Assembly: GCA_032718475.1 (NCBI GenBank)
Contig: JAUCBJ010008715.1
Location: forward strand, 16,025-80,024
DNA: 64,000 nt
Direction of reading: 5' to 3'
Source of the DNA: Nemertoderma westbladi
Lineage: Eukaryota; Xenacoelomorpha; Nemertodermatida; Nemertodermatidae
This document shows, piece after piece, positions 1-12,000 of the stretch. The notes under the pieces are model-generated. The model saw only the letters and a list, made by a program, of their open reading frames with translations. It did not search any database and was not told the origin of the DNA. The translations under genes were made by a program, and so were the position numbers. Numbering within the stretch: position 1 is the stretch's first letter; each line of letters starts with the position of its first letter.

Positions 1-1
1 T

Positions 2-568
2 TACCTGGGATCATGGATCCGGAAGTCAGGTGAGGACCTTCGAATACGTAAGGGAAAGGCATGGGCAGCCTTGAATAGGCTTTCCAGGATTTGGAAGTCA
101 CCGAGAATTAATCGGAAACTTAAGGTCCGATTATTTAGAGCAGCAGTAGTTCCAGTACTCCTCTACGGGAGTCCATGCTGGGCTCTAACTGCTGAGGACA
201 CCAAATCTCTGGATGGCACATTCACAAGAATGCTACGCCGGGTTCATTGTGTCAAGTACAATGCACACATCTCCAACCAGACACTATATAACATTGGAGG
301 TGTCTCATTGGTTCCCCCAAGCTTGACACTAGAACAAAATCGCCTCCGCTTTGCAGGACATTGCTTTCGCCGTGAGGATCAGCCAGTGCATAATCTTGTA
401 CTTTGGCAGCCTCATGGAGTGAATAAGCATGGTGGACAGCCCATGACTTTCTTGAGACGCATCTTAAAGGACACTGGCCTTAAAGATGCGGATGATCTAG
501 CAAATGTCATGGGTGATAGGGAGTTGTGGCGGTGCAATTTTGTTGACAAGCCGGCACAGCATTCTTAA
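2..568 (+). pseudogene. LINE reverse transcriptase C-terminal fragment
   Basis: The frame is open from the window edge (codons read in phase from base 2) to a stop at 568. It reads like the end of a non-LTR retrotransposon reverse transcriptase: KLKVRLFRAAVVPVLLYG, then a motif with LRFAGHCFRRE and LVLWQPHG, and a closing DRELWR. These match the common C-terminal region of animal LINE polymerases, after the catalytic core. The 5' part lies outside the window. The final residues no longer look family-like, so this is probably a dead or truncated copy. Related antisense pieces lie at 28620-28764 and 62360-62715. Family assignment rests on remembered motif patterns; the exact clade is undecided. 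Confidence 0.75.
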
Positions 569-1199
569 AAATGCAGCTGCAATGCAGCATGCCGATCCTA
601 GTAGTATGTTTGCGTAGTAAGTTCAAGCGGCTCAACAATGGCTGTATCATTGGTTGGACTCGGAATAACGAATCCCGTAAATGGAACCTTTACAAAGTCA
701 TCACTGTCATCCATGTTTAATAAGAAATTATACTGAACAGTTCAGCCTCCATAAATTAGGAAGGCAGCACGCTTGCAAGGCCTTAAATAGAGTACGCTAT
801 GATGCAGTACAAACTACCGCCAGCTAGGCAGAACAGTGATTCTTGTTTGTAATGGAGGTTGGGATGGATAAGCCAATCAGGGAACAGGACAGTAATCCTA
901 CCATACAATTGTCTACAGAGCCGCTCTACCAGAGAGGTCACGTTCCCACGGTAGTTGTTTTTCAGCTAATCAATATCTAATAATGTCTGACGGCCAAACA
1001 TCACCATCGCCCTTATTAATAATTCATTGGGAAGCATTGACCCCTATTAAGGTGTCCCCCAGAGCCGGATTAAGCTTATGTGTGGCCCCTAGACAGACAA
1101 ATTATTAAGGTGTCTATTAACTATTAAGATGTCCCCCATTAATGTTTGTGTCCCTCATTAATGTGTGTCCCTCATAAATAGTTGTGTCCCTCATTAACA
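569..1199. other. intergenic, no gene seen
   Basis: The first part is probably LINE 3' tail: a revcomp-like match to bases near 565-600 is present in the antisense copy around 62360-62400. Short repeats of a GTCCC/CATTAA phrase occur at 1080-1200. No coding exon was recognised. Confidence 0.5.
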
Positions 1200-1630
1200 A
1201 ACTCAGTAATTAACGTAAATCAGCGTTTTACACTCCATTCCGGATCCAACAAAATTTGGTAATTAACGAAAATCCGTGTTTTACACTCCTTTCCGGATCC
1301 AACAAAACTTGGTAATTAACGAAAATCCGCGTTTTACACTCCATTCCGGATCCAACAAAATTTGGTAATTAACGAAAATCCGTGTTTTACACTCCATTCC
1401 GGATCCAACAAAACTTGATAATTAACGAAAATCCGTGTTTTACACTCCATTCCGGATCCAACAAAACTTGATAATTAACGAAAATCCGTGTTTTACACTC
1501 CATTCCGGATCCAACAAAACTTGGTAATTAACGACAATCCGTGTTTTACACTCCATTCCGGATCCATTAAAACTTGGTAATTAACGTAAATCCGTATTTT
1601 ACACTCCATTCCGGATTCACAAAATATATG
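1200..1630. repeat. 53-bp tandem repeat, about 8 copies, degenerate tail to about 1790
   Basis: A unit of about 53 bp containing TAATTAACG, ATCCGTGTTTTACACTCC and TTCCGGATCCAAC recurs head to tail from about 1207 with few changes. From 1630 to 1790 shortened derivatives of the TTTTACAC and CGGATCC parts continue. No reading frame is maintained. Confidence 0.9.
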
Positions 1631-2343
1631 AATCCGCGTTTTACACTGCAATACGGATTGCGTATTTCAGAATCCGCATATTACACTCAGTTACGGATTG
1701 TATGTAAATCCGGATCCGCCTTTTACACTCGCAAATCCGGGTCCTGATCCGTATCCGGATCCGGATCCGCGTTTTACACCTACCCCAGATATGTGCAGTA
1801 CACACCGGTAATCGGTCTGTAATCCCCGTTTGTCTCTATAGACGACGAAATGTATGAAAGTGATACCTCCCCCATTTCCTTAACCTTATTCTGTTTATGC
1901 TGAATCTTGGAATATGTACCAGACTAAATGCTGCGTCTTTTTGAGGAAGGTGATTCATCTGCAGTTCTCTAGTCTGCCGCTAGTGTGTGAAATATCTAAC
2001 CAACTTCCACCTATGCATTATCATTTATTATTGGTGTTATGGGTGAATGAGTGATTCCTATGCATTATGGCATTATGAAATAAACGGTTATTTCAATTAC
2101 AGTGAATGCAACCGATTATCTAAAGGAATCGACTTACGGATTTTGTTACTAAGGAAACACCATTTAAAGGATAATGGGAGGGGAACAGGTCCGTTTGTTG
2201 CTGACATCTTGGTGGCTACGCCTAAACGGCTAATACTTCGTGTTGCTAAAAATAAACAACAAATCAGTTTGTCGACGTGAGTAATTATCATAATAGTCTA
2301 TAGGTAGGGAATATCGCCCTTGTGAAGAATACCAGGATTTCCG

Positions 2344-2566
2344 CCCATGTGAAGAATACCAGGATTTCACTTTTCGGTCGACTTTTTATTTGAATTTTAT
2401 ATATGAAGATTTTTTATTTTTTTTAATTTATCTTTATTAAGTGTTTTATAGCGCTTATTTCTGTTTTATAACCTGTACATATACTAATTCGTTTATTGTT
2501 TTGGTTAGATTCAGCCCTTCTGTAACCTGTGGTTTTGGTGGAAACCTGGTATTCTTCACATGGGGG
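2344..2566. mobile_element. small inverted-repeat element (MITE-like)
   Basis: A 5' arm at 2344-2368 (core GTGAAGAATACCAGGATTTC) is inverted at 2541-2566 (core GAAACCTGGTATTCTTCACA), enclosing about 170 bp without coding sequence. A partial extra copy of the left arm sits just upstream at about 2318. The interior shares the phrase TTGTTTTGGTTA with stretches near 5860, 12005 and 28553, which suggests a dispersed family. No clear target duplication was found. Confidence 0.6.
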
Positions 2567-2639
2567 TAACTGCAAAGTGAAATATAACGGCAGAAAGTCT
2601 ATGGCATACACTCAGTATCAATATTTAATAATTTAATAC

Positions 2640-2800
2640 GAGTGATATTATTGATCGTTTTAAATGATTTTTGCCATGCTGAATTATTTCGATTGATATT
2701 ATTGGTCGTTTTAAATAATGTTTTTCCACTTAATTATTTTGCTTGATATTATTGCTCGATTTAAATAATAGTTATCTTATTTCAACCGATAATTATAGGC
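2640..2800. repeat. imperfect tandem repeat, about 3 copies
   Basis: Roughly 55-60-bp units built on GATATTATTG and CGTTTTAAAT occur three times in AT-rich sequence. Divergence between copies is visible. Confidence 0.5.
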
Positions 2801-3111
2801 CTAGGTAGTTTTAAATGAGACAGTGAATTATTTCGTCCTATAATTATATGTCGTATTAAATGTGATCAGCTGACAGTGAATTATTTTCGACGTATTAATC
2901 CGACTGAAGCCATGGTTGTTTGAGATTATGAGCGATTCAACTGGTTCAACCCCAGGTGACTCCTCCAAAAAGTTCAACCACAATTCATTTTATTTCTATT
3001 ACACCTGGCAGCAATACTCGAGCTGAATATATATTTATTTGTAACCGTTAGGTCCGCTGATAGAGATAGGATATGCAACTTAAAAGAAGTGGATTAGATG
3101 GGATAATAAGT

Positions 3112-3204
3112 GTCAGGGGAGAGTGGCTGAACTGGTTAGCGCTACTGATGGGGCCTGATAGCCTGAAACAGTACCGCATAAACGCGGGTTCAACCCCTAC
3201 TGAC
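3112..3204 (+). ncRNA. tRNA-like sequence (SINE head or tRNA pseudogene)
   Basis: An A-box match TGGCTGAACTGG begins at about 3124 and a B-box match GGGTTCAACCCC at about 3186. The length and the long middle section resemble a class II (Leu/Ser-type) tRNA. The ends can pair partly (GTCAG with CTGAC), but a clean cloverleaf with an anticodon arm could not be drawn. It is therefore more likely a tRNA-derived SINE head or a decayed tRNA than a working tRNA gene. Confidence 0.5.
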
Positions 3205-3919
3205 GTGCTTTCACAATATTTCCACATTTAAACAAAACAACCTTTCATATTGACGATAAATTTTATTTTAAACTTATTTCTATATAAAGATAACAATTTA
3301 ATTTTAAACTTGATTTGAACTTATATGAACAATTACGGCCCATTCTTACACTTTTCAAATGCCCTTAGCTTTGTAAAATTAGAACTATCTGAAAAGTGTT
3401 AATATTCATAGTAGATAGATAGATACTATATATATTAAATAAAAAAAAATTATTTTATATAACATGGGACGATCAACACATACTGGCATCAAGGGAAAAT
3501 ATTTTTCATATTTTGAACGCTCATATCTCATTAAACAACGGAATTTAGATGTATTCACAGATTTGGAATCCATATAGGAGTCATTCCGTCCCACGAAAGA
3601 CAAGCGTGCCAGGTGCAAAATTGGTAATTAATATAGATATCATTTTATTCACAATACGGCTTTTAGCAAAAGCTACAAATGAAAATGTAAATTCTGTCTC
3701 AGCTACTAAACAAACTATTCTGATATTCATGGTTGTCAAATTGACTGCTTTTCACCCCCCCCCCCCCTCCCCCATATTTCAAAAGTAGATAATAACTAAA
3801 TATCTCAAATATTATTTGTCATTTATTCGACACAACATCTGAACTATAACATTATGAACGCTCTCCCAGTCCAGTAACATTATATATACGCATATGGTAG
3901 CGAGTAATAACGCGTTAGT
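3205..3919. other. intergenic, no gene seen
   Basis: AT-rich sequence with a poly-C run near 3756-3775. This is the region downstream of the minus-strand eS17 gene; no obvious poly-T that would mark a retrocopy tail was seen next to its stop. Confidence 0.5.
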
Positions 3920-4336
3920 TTAGTTGCGGAAACCTCCCCTTTGCTGGCCCCCACCCTGTATCTGTTGCGCGATATCAGTGACCTGCATCGGGAAGGGGAC
4001 GTGGTCGCAGATCGCCTTTACCATGGCCTCCGTATCTCGGTCTACCTCGATGGCTTCCTGCTCGAGTACCGACACCGATGGAACGTAATTATCCCGTCTC
4101 TCTCGCTCGTCCTCCTGCAGTTTTATCGATATCCCTCGAACCGGTCCCTTTTGGATCCGTCCCATCTGGTGGGTTACGAATCCCGCGATCTGGTTTCTGA
4201 GTTTCTTGGTCGGGATTATCGCAATCTCCTCGCAGATTCGTTTGTTCGTGTGAAAATCCAACGTGAGTTTCGTGTAATATTTCTCGATGATAACTTTGGC
4301 GGCCTTTTTAACAGTTTTTGTTCGCACACGTCCCAT
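3920..4336 (-). CDS. RPS17: 40S ribosomal protein eS17
   Basis: This is a 138-residue intact reading frame for eS17, a small-subunit ribosomal protein of the cytosolic ribosome. The N-terminus starts [20 protein letters not shown], and the conserved blocks [24 protein letters not shown] and ERRDNYVP follow in order. Length is near the family norm of about 135. The C-terminus is GQ/R-rich, as in many invertebrates. The ATG at 4336 gives the exact family N-terminus. The gene is in a single exon, whereas vertebrate orthologues have several coding exons, so it may be a retrocopy or simply an intron-poor gene. No stop or frameshift is present. No poly(A) tract was identified after the stop. Confidence 0.9.
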   Translation of the reverse strand: MGRVRTKTVKKAAKVIIEKYYTKLTLDFHTNKRICEEIAIIPTKKLRNQIAGFVTHQMGRIQKGPVRGISIKLQEDERERRDNYVPSVSVLEQEAIEVDRDTEAMVKAICDHVPFPMQVTDIAQQIQGGGQQRGGFRN

Positions 4337-6886
4337 TGTAATTATTATTACCAGTAGTTAATTTAACAAGAATAGTCCTGTAGTGTAGTGTAGACACTAT
4401 AATACTGTAATACAGTCAGACAGTAATATCACTAATACAGTAATAGCCTGCTGCTGCTCTCTGGCTGTACTGTAATATCAATATTTAGGCTTTACTGCTT
4501 TATGGGAATATCTACAAGGTGGTGGTGGGTTGTGGGTCAGCGGAATGAATTTTAGTTACACACATAGTGCTGGTTACCGTTAATGGTACTATACTCAGCT
4601 AATAATAAAATAATAATTGATGTATTTAAAAATCCGAGAGGGAGGTGAGTTAATGACTTGCTTGGCAAACATTAATTATATTAATCTGTCAAACCAGAGG
4701 GAATACAGAGTGGGGAAAGCTGGCCACCTGAATGACTTTTTAGTTATAGAGTAGTGTACACGAGTGAGGCCTAACTCTCTCAGCGAACAATTATAATTAT
4801 ACTATGACTAGTTATATATTCTGATATTGGCTTCCGACACACACATACACTGAAACCTACACCTAAGTTCGCTGGTTATTCGCAGTTCTGACTCGCCATA
4901 TATGAACCTAACTGTAGGGTACTTTTGGTAAACTATACTATTAGGAACAGATTATGAGATATGAGATTCTTTTCCCTAAATTGAGAATTTAACATTGAGG
5001 CGGGATATTAATTCGCCAAGGTGGGTTTTGCGTCCACTTCCACCCCTGTCTCCTTTGTTCACTACCTTGGTGCAATTTTTTATTATAAATGCTGAACATA
5101 CGTGCAAATTACAGTATTAGTATAGGTAGTGCTGACTGATACTGGGTGCTCATATTTGCAACCATTTGTAACAAATTGTAACCAGGGACATCAATTCGTG
5201 ACAAGGTGCTCATATTTTTAACCAAACACATTGATTCGTAATGCGGAAATACAGATTTGTAACCAGGCGCTCAGATTCGAAACTGGTTTAGAGTTAGATG
5301 ATATCCTGAAAAAAATAGTTAGCGGCTTATGGCCTGTAAAAATATTTGTTTCGGTTTGGTTTAACTTCGGTTCCTTCACGGCGTCTCGACGCCGTCTTTA
5401 ATGTCAGTATGTAGATGTAGGTAGCGTAGGGCTGTAGGGGTAGCCTCCCGGCAGAGTGGACTAAATGTCTGTAGACCGGACCGATTACAGACCTGACCTA
5501 CAACATCTACTGATCTACAATCAGACAATCTCCGGACAAATAGGCCCTACTTAAATAAACTCTGAAACCTGGCAGCCAGGTACTGGCTGACTGGTCAGGT
5601 AACTCTGTCACTGGCCGACAAGTATTATAGGCAGGGCAGTACCGGTCTGCCGGTAGGGCTTGGCGTAGCTGTCCTGTATAGGATAGGCCCAATCTGCCAA
5701 TGCCTAACCTGCTAACAACTACAGATAGGGGGGGGAATGGACGCAATAAAAATTCATCCCTCTCCAGGGGAAATTCGAAGCAAATAACTAAATAACAGCT
5801 GATTATTCTCAAAAATAAAACTGTAACCTGTTCTATTGTGCTTAGTTCAGTAGTTTATTGTTTTGGTTAAAATAACGTGCCACTGTAACCTGATCCTTTC
5901 CCTAAGTTAAGAATTTAACATTGACAGATTGAGGCGGGATATTAATTCACCAAGGCAGGTTTTGCGTCCAGTTTCCCCCCCCTGTCTGCCTGTCTCATCA
6001 AATACCTGACTACGTACCGTACTGAACTAACATTCCACATTCTGACATTCGAAGCTAACAGGCTGAAGCAAAGGCTGAACGAACTGAAGAATGAAGAAAG
6101 GTCAGCCATTCGATGTACCGGTACCGGTATTACTATTGGCATGTTGATTGGTTGGATATTGACCTAGGCCTACCCTACCCCTACTTAATCAGTTAATCAA
6201 TCCGCTAATTTACCGGTACTGAATTAGGGTAACCATAATACCTGAATACTGTAATATGTAATATTATTAAGTCCAGAAGTCATAATCTATAAAAATATCG
6301 GTCGATACGATTTACCCGCATTATACTGTCTGCGTCAGGCGGCTGGGCGGTCAGATTATCAGATTATAGTTAGTTAGTATAGCGAATTTCAGTATCGTAG
6401 GCCTACAGCAGAGTACAGGCTGAGGGATATGGGATAACAGGATAATGAATAGGCTACTGGCAGACTGGAATATGTTGTAGGTCAGTAGGTGTAGGTTAGG
6501 TAGGTCCACAAACACTGAAACACGAACAGTAAGTACCGGTACTGAGCTGAATGCTGTAATCTAATAATGTAATGTAATGTAATTGCACTCCAAATAATTG
6601 CACCGACAAATAAAATAATTAATTATTTAAAATTAATCTTAATGACATACATATTCACAAAATGAAATTGAATTAGACCTTTAATTAAACAATTATATGT
6701 ATGGAGGGAGAAGATAACCCAGGCAATGTTGCACTTACGAGCGTATCTCTATTGGAATTAAGTAAAAATATTGCAAACTAAAAAAATAAAATGGTAAAAC
6801 ACGGTCAGTCATTATGAACAGAGAAAATATAAAAAAAAAAATAAAAATCAAATCAAAATGCGAGGCGGGGTATAATGTGTGCATAT
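4337..6886. other. intergenic; contains a diverged duplicated segment
   Basis: No gene was recognised. A segment at about 4970-5055 containing GAATTTAACATTGAGG and GGCGGGATATTAATTC is repeated in diverged form at about 5893-5985. Short repeats of a TTGTAACCA/TCATATTT phrase occur at 5150-5290. Phrases such as TAGGCCTA and ACCGGTAC recur here and elsewhere in the window and look like base-composition habits of the genome. Confidence 0.5.
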
Positions 6887-7162
6887 TTAAACAAAATGAC
6901 ACAAGTGACTAAAATCAATATGACGTATATGGCAATTAAAAATATACAAATTACGTGCATTAACGGCATCTGAGGGCAAGGAATTCCACACGGATACTAT
7001 ACGGCTGGCAAAACGATTTCTGACAACGACTAGCCTGCTAGGCTGTGCAAACAGTTTCCTGTTATGGCCTCGCAAACCTTGCCGTTGCACATGCGAGAAA
7101 AAATCGTTAAAATGAAGGTCAATGTTATTGTGACAAATAGGCCTATTACATGCAGATATCAT
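6887..7162 (-). pseudogene. LINE reverse transcriptase 3' end fragment
   Basis: A 91-residue frame contains HVQRQGLRGHNRKLF, then RNRFASRIVSVWNSLPSDAV. The RGH...KLF and F..R.V..WNSLP pattern is the typical last segment of Jockey/CR1-like LINE polymerases. No catalytic domain is attached upstream, so it is a 5'-truncated remnant. It is a different family from the fragment at 2-568. Confidence 0.65.
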
Positions 7163-8130
7163 GGATATTGAAGGTCACACTCAGTGCGCATATCTACGCG
7201 CAGTTTACATTACTGTATCGTTAAGTTCATACAGAGGCTTGCACTTACACCCAACGTAATTTTTCTACAAATCGTAATCAGTTCGAAATAAATTTGAAAC
7301 GTAGTTAGTTTGGCCTCCCAACCACTTAGTGACAGTGGGTGAGTCAGAATTTGTCTTCTCTTTAGCAAAAATAAACCTTTGAAACACGCTATGTCCCCGT
7401 CGATATTTGCTATTGAACCAGTCGCACTATAATTTTTCCTGAACATAATAGCGATTTATTGGTACCGAATAAAATAAGTCTTTGTAACGTTTCCTTCTAT
7501 ACAAATCTATGGATTAAGATGATAAATATAATATATAATATAATAAATACTAAATAGTATATGATTACGTTGTACATTGCGAAAAAATACCTACCGACCC
7601 TATTGTGGCTCGAAACAGTTTTAATTGGAAATAGATTCGCTTTTGAAAATGTGTGGTTGAAACTATAAGTTCGTACAGTACTACAGTATCACTGATCATA
7701 TCATTGTCACTATCATTTGTATTTTTAATTTAATTAGTTTTAGGGCCAAATGTTCAAAGCCCCCATAAAAGTTTATTATGTAGGCTTATGAAATGAAGGA
7801 ATAATTATTATTGAATTGCAGTTGGAATGGGGAATTTTGTCTTGTTATAAATAATTATATTCAAGAAGTCCTTGTTTTGAATACTTCAATTAAGTGCCCA
7901 TCTAATGTTAAGGGACCGCTTTGGACAACTGCCCTTCAGTTACTAATCATTTTTTTATGTATAAAACAGCTAAAAAAATTAATAACTATTTACATCATTG
8001 TGTGCAAAGTAGCACTTTGCAGCGTTATGACCCGAGTTTATTTATGTACCGAGCGAACCCAGCGAGGGGGGTTTACATAAATAAACTAGGGTCTTTAACG
8101 CTGAAAAGTGACCTTTGCAAGCAATGATGT
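7163..8130. other. intergenic; hairpin near 8028-8095
   Basis: No gene was seen. GAGTTTATTTATGTAC at about 8033 and its inverse TACATAAATAAACT at about 8075 form a strong hairpin. GCAAAGTAGCACTTTGC at about 8006 is itself a palindrome, and similar palindromes occur near 8654 and 21499. Confidence 0.5.
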
Positions 8131-8132
8131 AT

Positions 8133-8737
8133 GTAATTTTGTTACATTATGTCAACTATCAGCGTTCGGTATGTAAAGAAATAATTTTATGGATACTCAT
8201 TTAAACATTTTAATCATGTACTATTTCGAATATAAGTGACATGTATTAACAGGTACAAAGTATTAATTATACATTTATATCTAATTAAAGTTTATTGTAG
8301 TTATCTCCTGCGTGGATGTGATAAATCTTTGATCCATCGTCGACTGAGTCACCGTCTGTCTCCGTTCAGTTTTACTGAACACTGTCGCCATATTTTCTTT
8401 GCTCATTTTCTCGAAAATGTCTTCTATAGGACGTATGGAATTAATACTGTCTTACACGTTAAACAATTATTTACATACTGTAGCTCGGCCCGTCACTTCA
8501 AACTAGACGCACACATTATGCAAACACGTGCTGCTTTATTGAATAAAGAAGCACGTATTAATATAAATTGAAATAATACATTATGGAATACGGTAATTAC
8601 AGTTGTTTTCATGTTATTGATTACTTTGCAGCGTTCCGTCCTATACTCCGCAACGCTGCAAAGTAGTACTTTGCAGCATTACGAGTAATTCACCAGAACG
8701 CTGTTAAGTTGACATAATGTAACAAAATATTGTTAAA
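8133..8737. mobile_element. MITE-like inverted-repeat element
   Basis: The left arm (ATTTTGTTACATTATGTCAA from about 8135, then TCAGCGTTC) is inverted at the right end (TTGACATAATGTAACAAAAT, about 8711-8730). The interior of about 540 bp has no recognised product and carries palindromic CTGCAAAGTA/TACTTTGCAG sequence near 8645-8675. It lies in the presumed intron just upstream of the first visible DDX52 exon. Confidence 0.6.
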
Positions 8738-8914
8738 TACATTTTGGAAGATATCATAAACTTATATACTTATGGCTCACTAAATACAAAAATAATGTGT
8801 ATATTACACAAAAAAATTACCCCCTCTCCTCTCCCTCTTCATTTATATTGCACTGTATTGTGATGTGATATGCCACCAGCTACATGCACCTGATTCGAAA
8901 GTGAATGGGTAGTG

Positions 8915-9002
8915 CTAATCCTGTTATTATTGACTATTTCAGTGTTGAATAGTTCGTACTAATCCTGTTATTATTGACTATTTCAGTGTTGAATGGTTAG
9001 TA
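8915..9002 (+). repeat. 44-bp duplication of a 3' splice site in DDX52
   Basis: Two copies, from 8915 and 8959, carry the pyrimidine-rich intron end, the acceptor TTTCAG and the first bases of the exon. In the first copy the exon reading frame hits a TAG two codons in. In the second copy it continues into helicase sequence, so the second acceptor (exon from 8987) is the one that can give protein. Confidence 0.8.
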
Positions 9003-12000
9003 CTGGATGAATCCGATAAGCTGTTCGAGGAAGGGGCAACTAGAGACCATCTAGTGGACATCTACAGGAGATGCAGTAGTCCGCTCATTAAGCGTTGTTT
9101 GTTCAGCGCCACATTTGTTCCTTCCCTCTACCAATGGTGTAAAGATAATCTCAATGACCCTATATCGGTTACTGTGGGGCGCAGGTTGGCTTCGTAAATT
9201 AACCCTATATCGGTTACTGTGGGGCGCAGGTTGGCTTCGTAAATTAACCCTATATCGGTTACTGTGGGGCGCAGGTTGGCTTCGTAAATTAACCCTATAT
9301 CGGTTACTGTGGGGCGCAGGTTGGCTTCGTAAATTAACCCTATATCGGTTACTGTGGGGCGCAGGTTGGCTTCGTAAATTAACCCTATATCGGTTACTGT
9401 GGGGCGCAGGTTGGCTTCGTAAATTAACCCTATATCGGTTACTGTGGGGCGCAGGTTGGCTTCGTAAATTAACCCTATATCGGTTACTGTGGGGCGCAGG
9501 TTGGCTTCGTAAATTAACCCTATATCGGTTACTGTGGGGCGCAGGTTGGCTTCGTAAATTAACCCTATATCGGTTACTGTGGGGCGCAGGCTGGCTTCGT
9601 AAATTACTGCGATATGATATCATATAAGCGATGTCCGCCATTCTAATTCTTACGAAATAATAACTTTTATTGTCTAGTATCAGTATCGCCTCTTTATTTC
9701 CAAGTTCTAGTCAGTGCTTTTGTGAGTTCTAAAGTGGTAGTACAAATGGCAGCAGCATGCTATAACGTAGGCCTGCTCTGGTATTGGTATTGATTTAATG
9801 GTATGCTGTCGGTAATATTCTTATATCACAATCATTATTGTTTCCTTAGAAACAGCGCCGCTAGTGGTGTGTCCCAGCGACTGTTATATGTCGGGTCGGA
9901 GCACGGTAAACTCCTAGCGATTCGGGATCTGTTGCACTCCGGCCCCCCACTCCCGATACTCGCCTTCGTCCAAAGCAAAGAGAGAGCGGAGCAGTTGTTC
10001 GATGAGTTACAGTTCGAGGGGGTTCCGGTAGACTACCTACACTCCGACAGGGAGGAGACTCACAGATACCGGGCACTCCAACGGTTCCGATTGGGTAAAG
10101 TTTGGTTGCTAATAGCAACCGAGTTGATGGGTCGGGGGATCGATTTCAAGGGGGTCGGATTGGTCATCAACTACGACTTCCCGACTTCAGCAAATAGTTA
10201 CATACACAGGCAAGTTGGTGGAGTGAGTAATCACCAATATAGTGGTGGAGAGAGTATACAGTGGAGTGAGTATACAACCAAGTGGTGGAGTAAGTTAACA
10301 CCAAGTGGTGGAGTAAGTTAACACCAAGTGGTGGAGTAAGTTAACACCAAGTGGTGGAGTAAGTTAACACCAAGTGGTGGAGTAAGTTAACACCAAGTGG
10401 TGGAGTAAGTTAACACTAAGTGATGGAGTAAGTTAACACCAAGTGGTGGAGTACGTTAACACCAAGTGGTGGAGTAAGTTAACACCAAGTGGTGGAGTAA
10501 GTTAACACCAAGTGGTGGAGTAAGTTAACACCAAGTGGTGGAGTAAGTTAACACCAAGTGGTGGAGTAAGTTAACACCAAGTGGTGGAGTAAGTTAACAC
10601 CAAGTGATGGAGTAAGTTAACACCAAGTGATGGAGTAAGTTAACACCAAGTGGTGGAGTAAGTTAACACCAAGTGGTGGAGTAAGTTAACACCAAGTGAT
10701 GGAGTAAGATAACACCAAGTGATGGAGTAAGATAACACCAAGTGATGGAGTAAGTTAGCACCAAGTGATGGAGTAAGTTAACACCAAGTGGTGGAGTAAG
10801 TTAACACCAAGTGATGGAGTAAGTTAAAACCAAGTGATGGAGTAAGTTAACACCAAGTGGTGGAGTAAGTTAACACCAAGAGGTGGAGTAAGTTAACACC
10901 AAGAGGTGGAGTAAGTTAACACCAAGTGGTGGAGTAAGTTAACACCAAGTGATGGAGTAAGTTAACACCAAGTGATAGAGTAAGTAAACACCAAGAGATG
11001 GAGTAAGTTAACACCAAGTGATGGAGTAAGTTAACACCAAGTGGTGGAGTAAGTTAACACCAAGTGATGGAGTAAGTTAACACCAAGTGGTGGAGTAAGT
11101 TAACACCAGGTGATTGAGTAAGTTAACACCAAGTGGTGGAGTAAGTTAACACCAAGTGGTGGAGTAAGTTAACACCAAGTGGTGGAGTAAGTTAACACCA
11201 AGTGGTGGAGTAAGTTAACACCAAGTGGTGGAGTAAGTTAACACCAAGTGATGGAGTAAGTTAACACCAAGTGGTGGAGTAAGTTAACACCAAGTGGTGG
11301 AGTAAGTTAACACCAAGTGATGGAGTAAGTTAACACCAAGAGGTGGAGTAAGTTAACACCAAGTGGTGGAGTAAGTTAACACCAAGTGGTGGAGTAAGTT
11401 AACACCAAGTGGTGGAGTAAGTTAACACCAAGTGGTGGAGTAAGTTAACACCAAGTGATGGAGTAAGTTAACACCAAGAGGTGGAGTAAGTTAACACCAA
11501 GTGGTGGAGTAAGTTAACACCAAGTGGTGGAGTAAGTTAACACCAAGTGGTGGAGTAAGTTAACACCAAGTGGTGGAGTAAGTTAACACCAAGTGATGGA
11601 GTATGTTAACACCAAGTGGTGGAGTAAGTTAACACCAAATGGTGGAGTAAGTTAACACCAAGTGATGGAGTAAGTTAACACCAAGTGGTGGAGTAAGTTA
11701 ACACCAAGAGGTGGAGTAAGTTAACACCAAGTGGTCGAGTAAGTTAACACCAAGTGATTGAGTAAGTTAACACCAAGTGATGGAGTAAGTTAACACCAAT
11801 GTTAACACCATCCGTGCTATTCGTATTTCGTGATTTATTTCCGGATATTTTTTTATAGGTATATTTTTTCATATTCTTATAAATTCGAATTATCGTCTAG
11901 GTATGACTTGTCTGGCTTGGTAAGGGGGGGGGGGGGTGGTAGTTTACACCAAGAAACAAAGTGATGAAGTTTAAGAGATAGATATTAACATTTTATTTAT

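Noticed and set aside
3941-4357. Plus-strand 138-codon frame opposite eS17
   Set aside because: Exact shadow of the conserved ribosomal gene on the other strand.
9115-9627. Repetitive frames on both strands over the 45-bp array
   Set aside because: Each unit is a copied exon end and donor; the true exon uses another phase and stops at 9184.
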